The notes: generated by a model not told the origin, from the letters alone. Counted from the stretch's first letter, positions 43,273-52,797 are shown. The stretch is DNA of 64,000 nucleotides from Streptomyces sp. NBC_00258 (GCF_036182465.1 NZ_CP108081.1:12090001-12154000); one strand, 5' to 3'. A program made the numbers and translations.

Positions 43273-44577
43273 CTATGCCAACGGAGTACGGGGCTGGACA
43301 TGCTCGGCGACGGGTCCGGGGATGGCCGGTCCCGGGGAGTTGTCCCCCCGGCGGAACTCCAGGACAGTGACGGCCAGCAGCCAGATGACTGCCGCAGCCA
43401 TGAGGCCGGCGCAGAGCGCCATGTCGGGCATGCGGTTGAGCTCCTGGTATCTGAGGTATTGCAGGTACGAGCCGAACGATGAGATCTGCACCACGACGGG
43501 TAGCAGCCAGAGCTGCTTGGGCAGGTAGAACGCCGAGAGCACGCTCAGCACATCCGCCACATAGAAGTAGCGTTCGTGCATCGACGGCAGCAGGAACGGC
43601 ACGAGAACGGCTGAGACGGTGGCCATCAGGAGGATGCGCGTCGAAGTGATCTCACTGTCGCGTCCACCGAGCCGCATGGACGCACGGCCGACGCGCGAGA
43701 ACACGACCAGTGCCGTCAGCGCGAGCACAACGAACCCGGTGCCAAGGATGCCCGCCGAGCGGATGGCGTCGGCGTGGTCGCCCGATGTGACGAACTGGTA
43801 CACGGACGGCGCGTTCATGGTGAGGAACTGGTAGGTGCCGGTCTGTCGCGCGTAGATGGTCAGGAGCTGCACCGGGTCGGCGCCGAGCAGAAGTGCGGGC
43901 ACGTCTAGGGCCAGGTAGACGGCGGGAATGGCCAAGAGGGCCTTCGAGGGCAACCGCCGGGTGAGGAGCAGCACGAACAGGAACGGGAAGATGAAGACGG
44001 TCTGCAGTTTGAACGCGAGCGCTAGCCCGAAGAAGGTGCAGGCCCACCACGGACGGTGGCGCAGTACGAAGTAGATCCCTCCGAGGATGAAAGCGGTGAA
44101 TATCGAGTCAGCCTGGCCCCACCAGCCGCTGTTGGCCGTCACCGTCGGCAGGAGCGGGACGATGCCCCCGGCGGCGAGGGCCAGACCCGGCCGGCCAGGA
44201 TGGCGCAGGGCCGTGATCCGGAACGCAAAAATCGCCAGGAGCAGGTCGAATCCGACTGAGATCGCCTTGATCCCGGCGAGCGGCGAGATCGGCAAGTGCG
44301 TCAACAACGCCAGGAAGTAGAGGTAGGGGACGTTGTAGTCGGAGAAGCCGGGGTCCTTGAGGGCGTGGAAGCCACCGTTCGCGGAGATGTGCTGGTACCA
44401 GGGCTTCAGGAACCTGGTGTAGTCGGGGGACTGCTGGTGCACCATCGAGAGCCGTACGGCGATCACGGCGACGGCAATGACGGCTGCGATGGCAAAGGTG
44501 CTGCCGGACCACCCGAGGAGACCTGTCGACGACGCTTCAGGCATACGCGAACGAAGTTTGGCAGCTATTCGCGACAT
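43273..44577 (-). CDS. Membrane mannosyltransferase-like protein (GT87/GPI18 type)
   Basis: This 434-residue multi-span membrane protein is of the GT-C class. Typical loops are DYTRFLKPWYQHI and SDYNVPYLYFLALL (first acidic loop), NSGWWGQADSIFTAFILGGI, ALAFKLQTVFIFPFL and LPSMHERYFYVADVL, seen in polyprenyl-phosphate-mannose dependent transferases. It would add a sugar to a lipid or protein on the outer face of the membrane. It has no same-strand partner. The acceptor is unknown. Confidence 0.78.
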   Translation of the reverse strand: MSRIAAKLRSRMPEASSTGLLGWSGSTFAIAAVIAVAVIAVRLSMVHQQSPDYTRFLKPWYQHISANGGFHALKDPGFSDYNVPYLYFLALLTHLPISPLAGIKAISVGFDLLLAIFAFRITALRHPGRPGLALAAGGIVPLLPTVTANSGWWGQADSIFTAFILGGIYFVLRHRPWWACTFFGLALAFKLQTVFIFPFLFVLLLTRRLPSKALLAIPAVYLALDVPALLLGADPVQLLTIYARQTGTYQFLTMNAPSVYQFVTSGDHADAIRSAGILGTGFVVLALTALVVFSRVGRASMRLGGRDSEITSTRILLMATVSAVLVPFLLPSMHERYFYVADVLSVLSAFYLPKQLWLLPVVVQISSFGSYLQYLRYQELNRMPDMALCAGLMAAAVIWLLAVTVLEFRRGDNSPGPAIPGPVAEHVQPRTPLA

Positions 44578-45613
44578 TTATGGCCTTTGCTGTGATGAAT
44601 GATGAATCTGGAGGCGGCACAAAAATGCGATCCGGCCTGCTATTGCAGATGAACGGTTTGGGGTCTTCGTTCCAGCCCTTATCCAGGCCCGGATGTCGGC
44701 TTCGAGAGCCTAGTATCCCGGTTGCGCTCCTTCACTTTCCTGGCCAGCGTGTCCGTCTCAAGCCTTTGGGCTGACGCTTCGTCAGGACGGTGGTGGTTCG
44801 TGACCTATCCGATCGGGGTGCGCGCGGTACTGTCGCACCTACGCCGTCAACCAGTACGAGACCGCTGTCAACAGCCCGAAGAACTCAAGCGGTTCGCCGA
44901 ACACGAAGGCGGCATCGAGCACGTCAGCGCCGACAATATGCCAGCCGCCACCGACTTCATCGCCGACACCCTCTGAACCACCCCCAGAGTGACGCCTGCT
45001 GAGCCGCCCGGCTGGCTGCCACCCGGCACGCCAGGAAGGCTCGGCCACGCTCGGGATCTGCCCTGGGCACCCGCGGTGGAGTAGATCCTCCACCTCTCGC
45101 AAAGCCTCACCAAGAAGCCCTTTCGCCTCTGCCCGCCTGCTCGCACTGATCCTCGACCACAACGAACACACCACTGCCCTGCTCGAGGACCCCGGGGTGA
45201 ACACAGCCGAACTGCGGGCTGCGGCGGCCGCAGCAGTCAGGGAACCCTGACGCACTCATGCCATCGCTTGATCGCGCCCCTCCCTCAAGACGAGCTGCAC
45301 CCATCGTTTAATGCAAGGCTCAACGCGCCGCAGCGACCCGACATCTGACAATTAGTCAGGTCCGGAACCTTCTGCCGACAACAGTCCCACCGCTCCCGCG
45401 GAGCCCCGCTCGTGGGAGCCCAGCGGGGCCCCGCTGCCCTCGTGTCAGGACCTGCGAGAGATGCTGATCCCGCACGGCTCTTCAGCGTAGTCACGCCCGC
45501 CGTGGGGCGGGCGGGCCAGGGTGCTGTTCGCGTCCGTGATACTGCTGTCGCGTCCTTTTGCCGCGGCTGTACGGCTGTTGCCGCGGCAGGTGGGGTGCCT
45601 CATGATGTGAAGG
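44578..45613. other. About 1 kb without an intact gene
   Basis: No complete gene is supported. At about 45130-45250 a plus-strand frame reads RLLALILDHNEHTTALLEDP then GVNTAELRAAAAAAVREP and a stop, resembling the end of a Clp N-terminal (R) domain; it is probably a remnant. A perfect short palindrome CTGAC-AATTA-GTCAG lies at 45345-45359, and AGCCCCGCT/AGCGGGGC arms lie at 45402-45429. The end of the region should hold the promoter of the histidine kinase operon. Confidence 0.45.
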
Positions 45614-48031
45614 ATGCGGGCGCTGAGGGATTCGGCACTGCCTGTCCGGGTTCCATTCGCCACGGTGCTGGCAGGAGCCCTTGTCGCCTTGGGCTGTTGG
45701 GGTTTTGCACTCCGTTTGGATACGCCCTGTGACGGTACCGATGTGCGTTATTCGCGTGCTGATTGGCTGCCTGCGAGGCTCGTGGTGGGGCAGTGGTTTT
45801 CCCATGCGAAGCAGGTCAGGAACGATGATGTAGTCATCGCGATCGAGGGATATTCCCTGGCCGAGGGCGTGGGCTCGGTACCGGATCAGACCTTGCGTTC
45901 CGGTGCTGTGCTGCGCTATGAGCTGTTACGGGACGGGGCGCCGATGGAGGTGGAAGTGGCCTTAGCCCGACCGCCCTTGGGCAGGCAGCTGGTCACCTTT
46001 TCCGGCCCGTTGCTCTACCTGAGCATCCTCGGTGTGCTGGCCCTGTGGTTGCGTGCCCGCCGCCCGGCTGCCCCCACGGGCACCCCTTTGCTGCTCGGTT
46101 TCGCCGGCATGTTCGCCTGGCTGGCCGCTGGACCGGCGGTCGGGATGACAGCGCTGGATGCGGCGACGGGCAGTGCGTTGTTCTGGCTGTATCACATTGC
46201 CACTCTGGGCGGCGGGTCACTCGCCTGGGGAGCCATGGTGGCGCTTGCTCTGGTCCCGTTGCGAGCCCACCGGCCGGGCAGTTATCGGTGGCTGAGCGCT
46301 GCCGCCTATGGCGGGCCGTTGCTGCTGCTCGCAGGATGGACCGGGGGCGTACTGGTCCTGGGCCCTTCGGGGATGCCGGCGATCGGGTGGATCCACGCGG
46401 GTCAGGAAACCGTCACCGTGGCCTGCTGGATCGCTGCCGGGCTTTTCTCGCTCCAGGTGTACCGCCGGGCCGTGCCCCGACACCGTCGTCCCCTGCGCTG
46501 GGTGCTCGGTGGCGGGCTGCTGTCCGGACTCGGCCTGTTCGCGCTCTGGCTCGTGCCCGACATCGTCGTCGGTTACCGGCCCACGACCATCCGGTGGGTG
46601 GGCCTGGCCGGCCTGCCCATCCTGGTCGGCATCACCGTCGCGATACTGCGCTACCACCTGTACGCCATCGAGCGGGTCATCAGCCGAGCCCTGGGCTACA
46701 CCGCTTTGGCGGCCGTGCTGTTCGGCTGCTACCTGTCGGTCACCGTAGCGGCGGCGACCACGGCGGCGTCCGACACCACGGTGGCGGCTGCCGCGGCAGT
46801 GTCGGTTGCGGTGATTGCCCTGCCGGTGCGCGAGGCGATCCGCCGCCGTGCCGCCCAGCGTTTGTTCGGCGGACGGGAGCAGCCCGCCGAGACACTGCGG
46901 GCGCTGGGGCGGGCCCTGGCGCAGATTCCCTCTCCCCAACAGGCGCTGCCGCATGTGGTGGTAGCCGTCACCCAGGCTCTGCGACTGCCCTACGCAGCCG
47001 TCGAGTTCACGGATCCGACCGCGCCCGGCGGCTTTCGCACGGCCGAGCACTCGGGGGCCCCGGTCGGTGCCCGCTACAGCCAATTGATGTACCACCACGG
47101 CCGGGCCGTCGGCCGCCTGACCGTCTCCGCCCGCGAGGTCGACGAGCCGTTGTCCGCGTCCGATCTGGCCCTCTTGGGGGAGGTGGCCGCGCAGCTCGGC
47201 CCCGCCATGCAGGCGGTGGCCCTCCATGAAGAGGTGCTGCGCTCACGCACCGCCGCCGTCGCCACCCGTGAGGACGAACGTCGGAGGCTGCGCCGGGATC
47301 TTCATGACGGGCTCAGCCCCACCCTCTCCGGACTGTCACTCAAGACCGAGGCAGCCCTCGCCCTGCTCGACAGCTGGCGCAGTCACATCACCTCCTCGCC
47401 GACGCCTGCTGATGGCGAGGACATGCCGGTCCTGCCGCGGGTCGACCCGGATCGTTTCGACAGCGCTCACCGCCTGCTGCTCGAGAGCGCGGCAGGCATG
47501 CGCACCACCGCCCATGATCTGCGCCTTCTGGTGGAAGGCTTGCGCCCCCCGGCGCTGGACTCCCTCGGTCTCATGGAGGCGATCCGGCTCAGGATGCACG
47601 ACCTGGCGGCGGATACGGCCGGCACTCCGCACTGGGAGGTGGTCGGCCCTGCCGGGACCACCGGGTTGCCGGCCGCCGTCGAAGTCGCCGCCTACCACAT
47701 CGCGGTGGAGGCAATGGCCAACTGCATCCGCCATGCGCACGCCTCCCACTGCCTGGTCCGCATCGGCTTCGCCGCGCCGTCCGGTCCGCTCAGGCTGTCG
47801 ACCTTCGATGGGGAAGCGCTTCTGCTGCAGCTTGAGGTGGTCGATGACGGCGTCGGATTGCCGGTCGTCATCGATGACCGTGGTCCCGGCTTCGGGCTGC
47901 GGTCGATGCGCGAACGTGCCGAGGAACTGGGCGGCCGGTGCACCGTGCGTATCCGGCATGGCGGGGGGACCGCCGTGCACGCTGTCCTGCCCTGTCCACC
48001 GTCCGGCCACTCTGCCCAGCAGGCGCCATGA
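45614..48031 (+). CDS. Membrane sensor histidine kinase with PDZ-like N terminus
   Basis: This 805-residue protein has a first hydrophobic segment near residues 15-35, then an extracytoplasmic part resembling a PDZ domain (NDDVVIAIEGYSLAEG, AVLRYELLRDGAPMEVEV). Several membrane spans (about residues 125-400) and a GAF-like region (about 430-540) follow. Next come HisKA_3 with the phospho-His in RRRLRRDLHDGLSPTLSGLS and an HATPase domain (AVEAMANCIRHAHA, VDDGVGLP, GFGLRSMRERAEELGG). It belongs to the NarX/DesK class. The four-base overlap with the response regulator gene marks a two-component pair. The ligand is unknown. Confidence 0.87.
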   Translation: MRALRDSALPVRVPFATVLAGALVALGCWGFALRLDTPCDGTDVRYSRADWLPARLVVGQWFSHAKQVRNDDVVIAIEGYSLAEGVGSVPDQTLRSGAVLRYELLRDGAPMEVEVALARPPLGRQLVTFSGPLLYLSILGVLALWLRARRPAAPTGTPLLLGFAGMFAWLAAGPAVGMTALDAATGSALFWLYHIATLGGGSLAWGAMVALALVPLRAHRPGSYRWLSAAAYGGPLLLLAGWTGGVLVLGPSGMPAIGWIHAGQETVTVACWIAAGLFSLQVYRRAVPRHRRPLRWVLGGGLLSGLGLFALWLVPDIVVGYRPTTIRWVGLAGLPILVGITVAILRYHLYAIERVISRALGYTALAAVLFGCYLSVTVAAATTAASDTTVAAAAAVSVAVIALPVREAIRRRAAQRLFGGREQPAETLRALGRALAQIPSPQQALPHVVVAVTQALRLPYAAVEFTDPTAPGGFRTAEHSGAPVGARYSQLMYHHGRAVGRLTVSAREVDEPLSASDLALLGEVAAQLGPAMQAVALHEEVLRSRTAAVATREDERRRLRRDLHDGLSPTLSGLSLKTEAALALLDSWRSHITSSPTPADGEDMPVLPRVDPDRFDSAHRLLLESAAGMRTTAHDLRLLVEGLRPPALDSLGLMEAIRLRMHDLAADTAGTPHWEVVGPAGTTGLPAAVEVAAYHIAVEAMANCIRHAHASHCLVRIGFAAPSGPLRLSTFDGEALLLQLEVVDDGVGLPVVIDDRGPGFGLRSMRERAEELGGRCTVRIRHGGGTAVHAVLPCPPSGHSAQQAP

Positions 48032-48684
48032 GCACACGCCCGATCACCGTCCTGATCGCTGAGGACCATCCTGTCTTCCTCGAAGGGCTCGCCGCCCGGC
48101 TTGCAGCCACCGAGGACATGAGGGTCGTGGCGACCGCCAGCACAGGGCGGCAGGCCGCGCAGCTCGTCGTGGAACACCGTCCCGATGTGGCTGTCCTGGA
48201 CATCGAGATGCCCGACCAGAACGGCATCGAGACCGCCCGCCTGTTGCACCGCCTGGAGCCCCCGGTCCAGGTGCTGATCCTCACGGCCTATGACGACGAC
48301 CAGCGCCTGACGGCCGCGATGGATGCGGGTGCTTTGGGCTACCTGTCCAAGCATGCCGAGCCGGCCACGATCCTGGAGGCCGTGCGCACCGTCGCCCGCG
48401 GTGCGATGTTCTTCGACCCCCGGCTCAGCGACCGGATCCGGGCCCGTCTCTCCTCAGACCACCTGCGGCTCCATCTGTTCCCCCAGCTGACCGACCGAGA
48501 GCACCAGGTGCTCGCCCTGTTGGCCACGGACTGCTCCAACCAGGTCATTGCGCAGCGGCTGGGGATCAGCGGGAAGACGGCACGCAATCACGTCTCGGCC
48601 GTCCTGGCCAAGCTCCCCGCCCGCGACCGCACACAGGCCGGGCAGCAAGCCCGTGACGCCGGCCTGACCCTCCACTCCGACTGA
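48028..48684 (+). CDS. NarL/FixJ-type response regulator
   Basis: This 218-residue protein has a receiver domain with acidic EDHPVFLEG, the phospho-acceptor Asp in VAVLDIEMPDQNG, the Thr in ILTAYDDD and the Lys in YLSKHAEP. The C-terminal LuxR HTH reads LTDREHQVLALLATDCSNQV and LGISGKTARNHVSAVLAKL. It is the partner of the kinase encoded upstream (ATGA overlap). Its targets may include the RTX-repeat gene 153 bases downstream, but no operator was recognised. Confidence 0.92.
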   Translation: MSTRPITVLIAEDHPVFLEGLAARLAATEDMRVVATASTGRQAAQLVVEHRPDVAVLDIEMPDQNGIETARLLHRLEPPVQVLILTAYDDDQRLTAAMDAGALGYLSKHAEPATILEAVRTVARGAMFFDPRLSDRIRARLSSDHLRLHLFPQLTDREHQVLALLATDCSNQVIAQRLGISGKTARNHVSAVLAKLPARDRTQAGQQARDAGLTLHSD

Positions 48685-48837
48685 ACCGGCTCCGACACCC
48701 CGTCAAAGAGCCCGACTGTCCAGGACACCATGCCCCATGCGGACCAGGACACCGGGACAGCATCGTGGCTGCTGTACCACCCAACCGTAGGCGCGGCCCA
48801 GCACACGCCGTGCCCACAAGCCCATGGGAGAGACAGC

Positions 48838-49659
48838 ATGAAGCACAGCCACCTGGCGCCGCGCCGCGCCATCGCACCTGCACTGGCAGCCTCGGCCGCT
48901 GACCGAAGCCGCACCGTCCCGTCCACGTCCAAGCGGCGGAATCTCCTGATCGTGGTCACCGGAGGGCTGCTCCTGATCGCTGCCACAATCACGCAGACCG
49001 GCGCCGATGCGGCTGCCCCGCCGCGCTGCTACGGCGAATACGCGACGAAGTGGGGTGGGCAGGGCCGCGACATCTTGTTCGGTACGACAGGCAAGGATGT
49101 CATCGTCGGGCTCGGCGGCCGTGACACGATCTACGGCAGCGGGGGCAACGACATCATCTGCGGTGACACCGGCAACGACCACCTGGTGGGCGGGCCGGGC
49201 GACGACCTCATCGCCGGCGAGGAGGGCGCTGACCTCCTGGAAGGCAAGACCGGCAAGGACCGCCTGCGCGGCTTCCGGGGGAACGACAGGCTCAAGGGCG
49301 GCCCGGGAGACGACAACCTCAAGGGCGGCCGGGGAGACGACACCCTGGAAGGCGGCGACGGCCACAGCCGGAGCGTGAACTGGGGCAACGACACCCTGGT
49401 CGGCGGCAGCGGCAAGGACACCATGCGAGGCAGCGCCGGAGCGGACCTGATGACGTCCGCCGAGGACAACCGAAGCCGCGACCTGATGGACGGCTACGCC
49501 GGCAACGACAGGCTGTACGCACGCGACGGGAAGGCCAACGATGTCGTCCGCGGCGGCTCCGGCTGGGACAGGTGCACCATCGACATCCGCCCCGACGACA
49601 CCATGACCGGCTGTGAGAGGAGCAACAAACCGCAGGGCCACCAGTCGGCCACCCGGTGA
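48838..49659 (+). CDS. Exported RTX-type calcium-binding repeat protein
   Basis: This 273-residue protein starts at ATG 48838 (GGGAGAGA upstream). A basic N terminus precedes a hydrophobic span LLIVVTGGLLLIAATI with a likely cleavage after GADA. The rest consists of about ten glycine/aspartate nonapeptide repeats such as GGPGDDLIA, GNDRLKGG and GRGDDTLEGG, forming a Ca2+-binding beta-roll. Three or four cysteines lie outside the repeats. No enzyme domain is seen. It probably acts as a secreted or surface structural or binding protein. Confidence 0.85.
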   Translation: MKHSHLAPRRAIAPALAASAADRSRTVPSTSKRRNLLIVVTGGLLLIAATITQTGADAAAPPRCYGEYATKWGGQGRDILFGTTGKDVIVGLGGRDTIYGSGGNDIICGDTGNDHLVGGPGDDLIAGEEGADLLEGKTGKDRLRGFRGNDRLKGGPGDDNLKGGRGDDTLEGGDGHSRSVNWGNDTLVGGSGKDTMRGSAGADLMTSAEDNRSRDLMDGYAGNDRLYARDGKANDVVRGGSGWDRCTIDIRPDDTMTGCERSNKPQGHQSATR

Positions 49660-50190
49660 CAGAGGGTCTTGCCCTGGGGGCCGAACCGTAATCCCAAGCG
49701 GGCACAGGTCGCAGGCATCACCTGAAGCTCCGTAGGCCAACCATCGCTGGTACTCACCCTCCGCTCATCGGAGGGTGAGGGACCGATGCGCACCGACACC
49801 GCCCGGCAGCAGTGCCTGCACATCACCGCCGCAGCGGAAGCCGACACAGAAGCAGCGAGGGCAAACCCCTCCGCGCGTGCGGATCGCTTCCCACATCTGC
49901 GGGGCGCCCACTCCCGTCACGGCAGGCAGCGGCTCCCTCATGAACGTATGCCTCGCGCATCGTTCGCACTCCCATCGGAGCTAAGGAACCCGGGCCTGTC
50001 TCAACGTGCCGTGCATCGGGTCCGGACGAGCCCGTATATGCGCGCTCACCAAGGCGGGACCATCTGACGGAGGACCTCATGGACAGAACTGCCAATCACA
50101 AAACGCGAGTTGCCTATCGCGTCGGCCGCTCCCTTAAGGCAAATACCGTTGCTTTTGCCCTGGGCGTAGGCTGGTTGGGAGTGGGTCCCG
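49660..50190. other. Non-coding gap after the RTX gene
   Basis: Apart from the strong hairpin at 49753-49779 I see no gene or repeat in this stretch. The last 50 bases may contain the left end of the IS4 scrap that follows. Confidence 0.45.
49753..49779 (+). terminator. Strong hairpin after the RTX gene
   Basis: CTCACCCTCCG and CGGAGGGTGAG form a perfect 11-bp stem around the loop CTCAT, 94 bases after the RTX gene stop. No T-tract follows. It very probably ends that transcript. Confidence 0.7.
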
Positions 50191-50193
50191 AGG

Positions 50194-50335
50194 GTGGTGC
50201 GGGTGGCTGCGAGTGTGTCTGACTTATCGGGTCTGGGGCTGTTGACCTGGGTGTATCCGCCGGGGTTGGTGGATCGGGCGGTGGCAGCGTGCGGCCGGTC
50301 CGAGCAGCGTAAGCGGCTGCTGCCCGACAAGGAGG
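50194..50335 (+). mobile_element. IS4-family transposase N-terminal scrap
   Basis: The frame from GTG 50194 reads LSGLGLLTWVYPPGLVDRAV and GRSEQRKRLLP, the N-terminal domain of IS4-type transposases in actinomycetes. After LLP the expected PAR-VVYFVLA continuation is lost and the frame ends at 50400. No catalytic DDE part remains. The scrap abuts the 3' end of the HxlR gene. Confidence 0.65.
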
Positions 50336-50369
50336 CTGATGGCGCGCCGGCAAGCAGTCCCGTGACACG

Positions 50370-50777
50370 CTACCGGGCCGGGGATTCGGCAGCGTCGTAG
50401 CGTTGCTGGGCGGCCTCCAGTGCCGGGGTGTTGGCGCTGAACCAGCTCAGCAGCGCGCACAGCTGCTGCGCCAGGCTCCGCCCGAGTGGCGTCAGGCTAT
50501 AGGTGACCTGCGGCGGGACGGTCGGCTCCACCAGGCGTTCGACCAGCCCGTACCGCACCACCGACTTGAGGTACTGCGACAGCATCTTCTGGCTGATGCC
50601 GCCGATGTGCCGGTGAAGGCCGGAGAAGCGCATCGGTCCAGGAACCAGCGCAGCGATGATCAACGCACCCCACCTGCCGGTCACTTGGGCCATCACCGGC
50701 CGGGTCGGGCAGTCCTTGTCGAAAGAGCCTGCCGGAAGCTGGGCGAAAACATCCTTGAACTGCTCACTCACCGCCAT
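50370..50777 (-). CDS. HxlR-family transcriptional regulator
   Basis: This 135-residue winged-helix protein shows CPTRPVMAQVTGRWGALIIA, GPMRFSGLHRHIGGISQKML, LKSVVRYGLVERLVEPTVPP and LTPLGRSLAQQL. The N-terminal Cys (Cys23 region, DKDCPTRPV) is in the position used for redox or quinone sensing by YodB/HxlR-type regulators. It is divergent from the lactonase-like MBL gene, with a GTACGTAC palindrome between, so it probably controls both. Confidence 0.88.
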   Translation of the reverse strand: MAVSEQFKDVFAQLPAGSFDKDCPTRPVMAQVTGRWGALIIAALVPGPMRFSGLHRHIGGISQKMLSQYLKSVVRYGLVERLVEPTVPPQVTYSLTPLGRSLAQQLCALLSWFSANTPALEAAQQRYDAAESPAR

Positions 50778-50791
50778 GCCACCAGCTTACA

Positions 50792-50810
50792 AAAAGGTAC
50801 GTACTTACGA
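50792..50810. promoter_or_regulatory. AAGGTACGTACTT palindrome, likely HxlR operator
   Basis: The core GTACGTAC (50797-50804) is a perfect palindrome inside the near-palindrome AAGGTACGTACTT. It lies about 15 bases upstream of the HxlR start, in the gap shared with the divergent MBL gene. Position and symmetry fit autoregulation by the HxlR dimer. Confidence 0.5.
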
Positions 50811-50876
50811 AAGGTCACCGACAGTCCTAGAGTCGACCCACGGAACCGGCGGTCAAACAAGACGAATGGATTCAAA

Positions 50877-51797
50877 GTGTTCACAAGCCGTGTATCCCCG
50901 GCCTTCCTGGGCTGGGACCTCGGAGGCATCGTTGTGCGCCGAGTCGACGAAATCGAGATGTCACCGGCGACCAGTCAATGGCTGCTGCCCGATGCCACAC
51001 CGGAACACTTGCACCACCCCTGGCTGCAGCCCGACTTCACCGACGGCACAGCCTTTGCGATGCACGTTCACATCTTCGCGATCGAGGTGAACGGCAAGCG
51101 CATCCTGGTCGACACCGGCATCGGCAACGACAAGCCCCGGCAGATACCCGACGCCAACAATCTGCAGACCCCGCTGCTGCGCTGGCTGACCGCCGCGGGT
51201 TTCGCCCCGGACACCGTCGACCTGGTGATCACCACGCACATGCACGTCGACCACGTCGGCTGGAACACTCACCTGGTCGACAGCCGCTGGACACCGACCT
51301 TCCCGAACGCCCGCTACCTCACCGACCGCAGAGAATGGGACTACTGGACCGCCGCCGCCGAAAGCGACGAGGAAGTCGCCCAGGTGCACCGCGACTCCCT
51401 GCGACCCATCCGTGACAACGGCCTGTACGACCTGCTCGACATCCCCGCCTCAGGCCTTGAGGTGGCCGACGGCGTCCGCCTGGTACCGACACGCGGCCAC
51501 ACGCCCGGCCACCTGTCGGTCAAGCTGACAGGCACCGGCCGCAATGCGCTGATCAGCGGCGACAGCCTGCATCATCCCGTGCAACTGGCGTACCCCGACA
51601 TGGGTAGCGTCGGCGACGTCGATCCCGCCGAGGCACGAACCACCCGCCACCACCTGCTCACCGAGCTGGCCGGTACCGATGACCTGCTGCTGGGCACCCA
51701 CTTCACGCATCCCACCAGCGGACGCGTCCAGCAGCGGGACAACCGATTCCAGCTGCTGGACGCGTCCCCTGCCCTTCTCCCACCAGCCTCGTTCTAA
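50877..51797 (+). CDS. MBL-fold hydrolase, lactonase-like
   Basis: From GTG 50877 this is a 306-residue metallo-beta-lactamase-fold protein. The full zinc motif HMHVDH is in LVITTHMHVDHVGWNTHL. Further ligands are His in PTRGHTPGHLSV, Asp in LISGDSLHHPVQ and the C-terminal His in LLGTHFTHPTSG. The pattern is close to AHL-lactonase and related hydrolases. A second start, GTG 50934, has GGAGG at good spacing but would cut into the first beta strand (GIVVRRVDE), so the longer form is preferred. It is divergent from the HxlR gene. Confidence 0.82.
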   Translation: MFTSRVSPAFLGWDLGGIVVRRVDEIEMSPATSQWLLPDATPEHLHHPWLQPDFTDGTAFAMHVHIFAIEVNGKRILVDTGIGNDKPRQIPDANNLQTPLLRWLTAAGFAPDTVDLVITTHMHVDHVGWNTHLVDSRWTPTFPNARYLTDRREWDYWTAAAESDEEVAQVHRDSLRPIRDNGLYDLLDIPASGLEVADGVRLVPTRGHTPGHLSVKLTGTGRNALISGDSLHHPVQLAYPDMGSVGDVDPAEARTTRHHLLTELAGTDDLLLGTHFTHPTSGRVQQRDNRFQLLDASPALLPPASF

Positions 51798-51846
51798 AGA
51801 TCGCGGGCCGGTAACAGCGCCCAAGGGGGCGTTTCGAAGGTGTTGG

Positions 51847-52203
51847 TCACAGCCACTCGTTGATGGCCGCGACCAGCACGGTCGCCTCGTAGCGAACGGC
51901 GAGTTTGTCGTAGCGCGTGGCGACCGCGCGGTGGCGCTTGAGGCGATTGAATCCGCACTCCACCGCATGGCGCTCCTTGTGGTCGGCCTTGTCGAACTTC
52001 GGTGGCCGACCACCGTGGGAACCGCGCTTCTGCCGGTTCGCAACCTGGTCGCGCTTCTCCGGGATCGTGCAGCGGATACCGCGCTTGCGCAGGTAGGCGC
52101 GGTTCGCGCGGGAGCCGTACGCCTTGTCGGCACGGACCTTGTCAGGCCGGGTGCGCGGGCGGCCCGGTCCGGTCCTGGGCGCCCGGATACGGCCCAGGAC
52201 CAC
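51847..52203 (-). mobile_element. IS5-type transposase C-terminal part
   Basis: A 118-residue frame reads RPRTRPDKVRADKAYGSRAN, RAYLRKRGIRCTIPEKRDQ, HAVECGFNRLKRHRAVATRY and KLAVRYEATVLVAAINEWL, the second ORF of IS5-group elements with its final Glu-Arg-Lys catalytic block. The N-terminal half with the first Asp residues is missing; the sequence joins IS1380 DNA near 52200. It is inactive. Confidence 0.8.
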
Positions 52204-52564
52204 CTGGAACTACCGGGGAAGTACCGGCGAGGGCGGCGGACGCTGGTCCGATGCGACTCCGATGGCGGCACCCATGACTTCGTAGCCTGGCTCGCCCAGC
52301 GCGGACGCCGGCTGTCCTACTCGGGTCTGGCTGGAGATCGTCCAGATCGCTCTCGACCTGCTGGCCTGGATGCCCTTGCCCGCCCTGACCGGCAAGCCCC
52401 GCTTCTGGGAACCGCGCCACCTGCGGCTCCGCCTGTTCTCCGCGGCCGGTCAGCCCGTCACCACCGGCCGGCGCTGCATCCTCCGCCTCGCCCACCACTG
52501 GCCCTGGACCCGCGAGATCACAGACGCCCTCGAACGGCTTGCACTCCTGCCGAACCCCGGCTGA
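52204..52564 (+). mobile_element. IS1380-type transposase remnant with deletion
   Basis: The plus strand reads TLVRCDSDGGTHDFVAWLAQ and RRLSYS of an IS1380 transposase (catalytic Asp in DSDGGTHDF). It then skips a large part and, in another frame, continues VWLEIVQIALDLLAWMPLPA, RLRLFSAAGQPVTTGRR and ILRLAHHWPWTREIT to the normal C-terminal end LLPNPG. Most of the catalytic core is deleted. It faces the IS5 scrap head to head, suggesting nested insertion and later deletion. Confidence 0.8.
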
Positions 52565-52755
52565 CCGGCGGACTCGCCTGTCCCTATGAGAAGAGGATCC
52601 AGCCCGGAGCAGTGGAACCCGGCGTCCACCCGAGACGACACCCGGGCCCTCGACCTGCCCGGTCTCGACCATCGGCAACGAAATGGGCCGCCAAATTCGT
52701 CGACGGCCCATCAAGAAAGATCGAGGCTAACCCGCACCCAGGCTCAGCTCACAAG

Positions 52756-52797
52756 AACGACCCGCAGTCAAACCCTCGGCTCCGGGTCGTTTTCTTT
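52756..52797 (+). terminator. Rho-independent terminator
   Basis: AACGACCCG and CGGGTCGTT form a perfect 9-bp stem around an 18-base loop, followed by TTTTCTTTC. It closes the IS region and insulates the metalloprotease operon from upstream transcription. Confidence 0.75.

Noticed and set aside
44839..45255. A 138-codon minus-strand frame
   Set aside because: It is Ala/Ser/Gly-rich without ribosome site or recognisable domain; the opposite strand shows a better Clp-N-like remnant.
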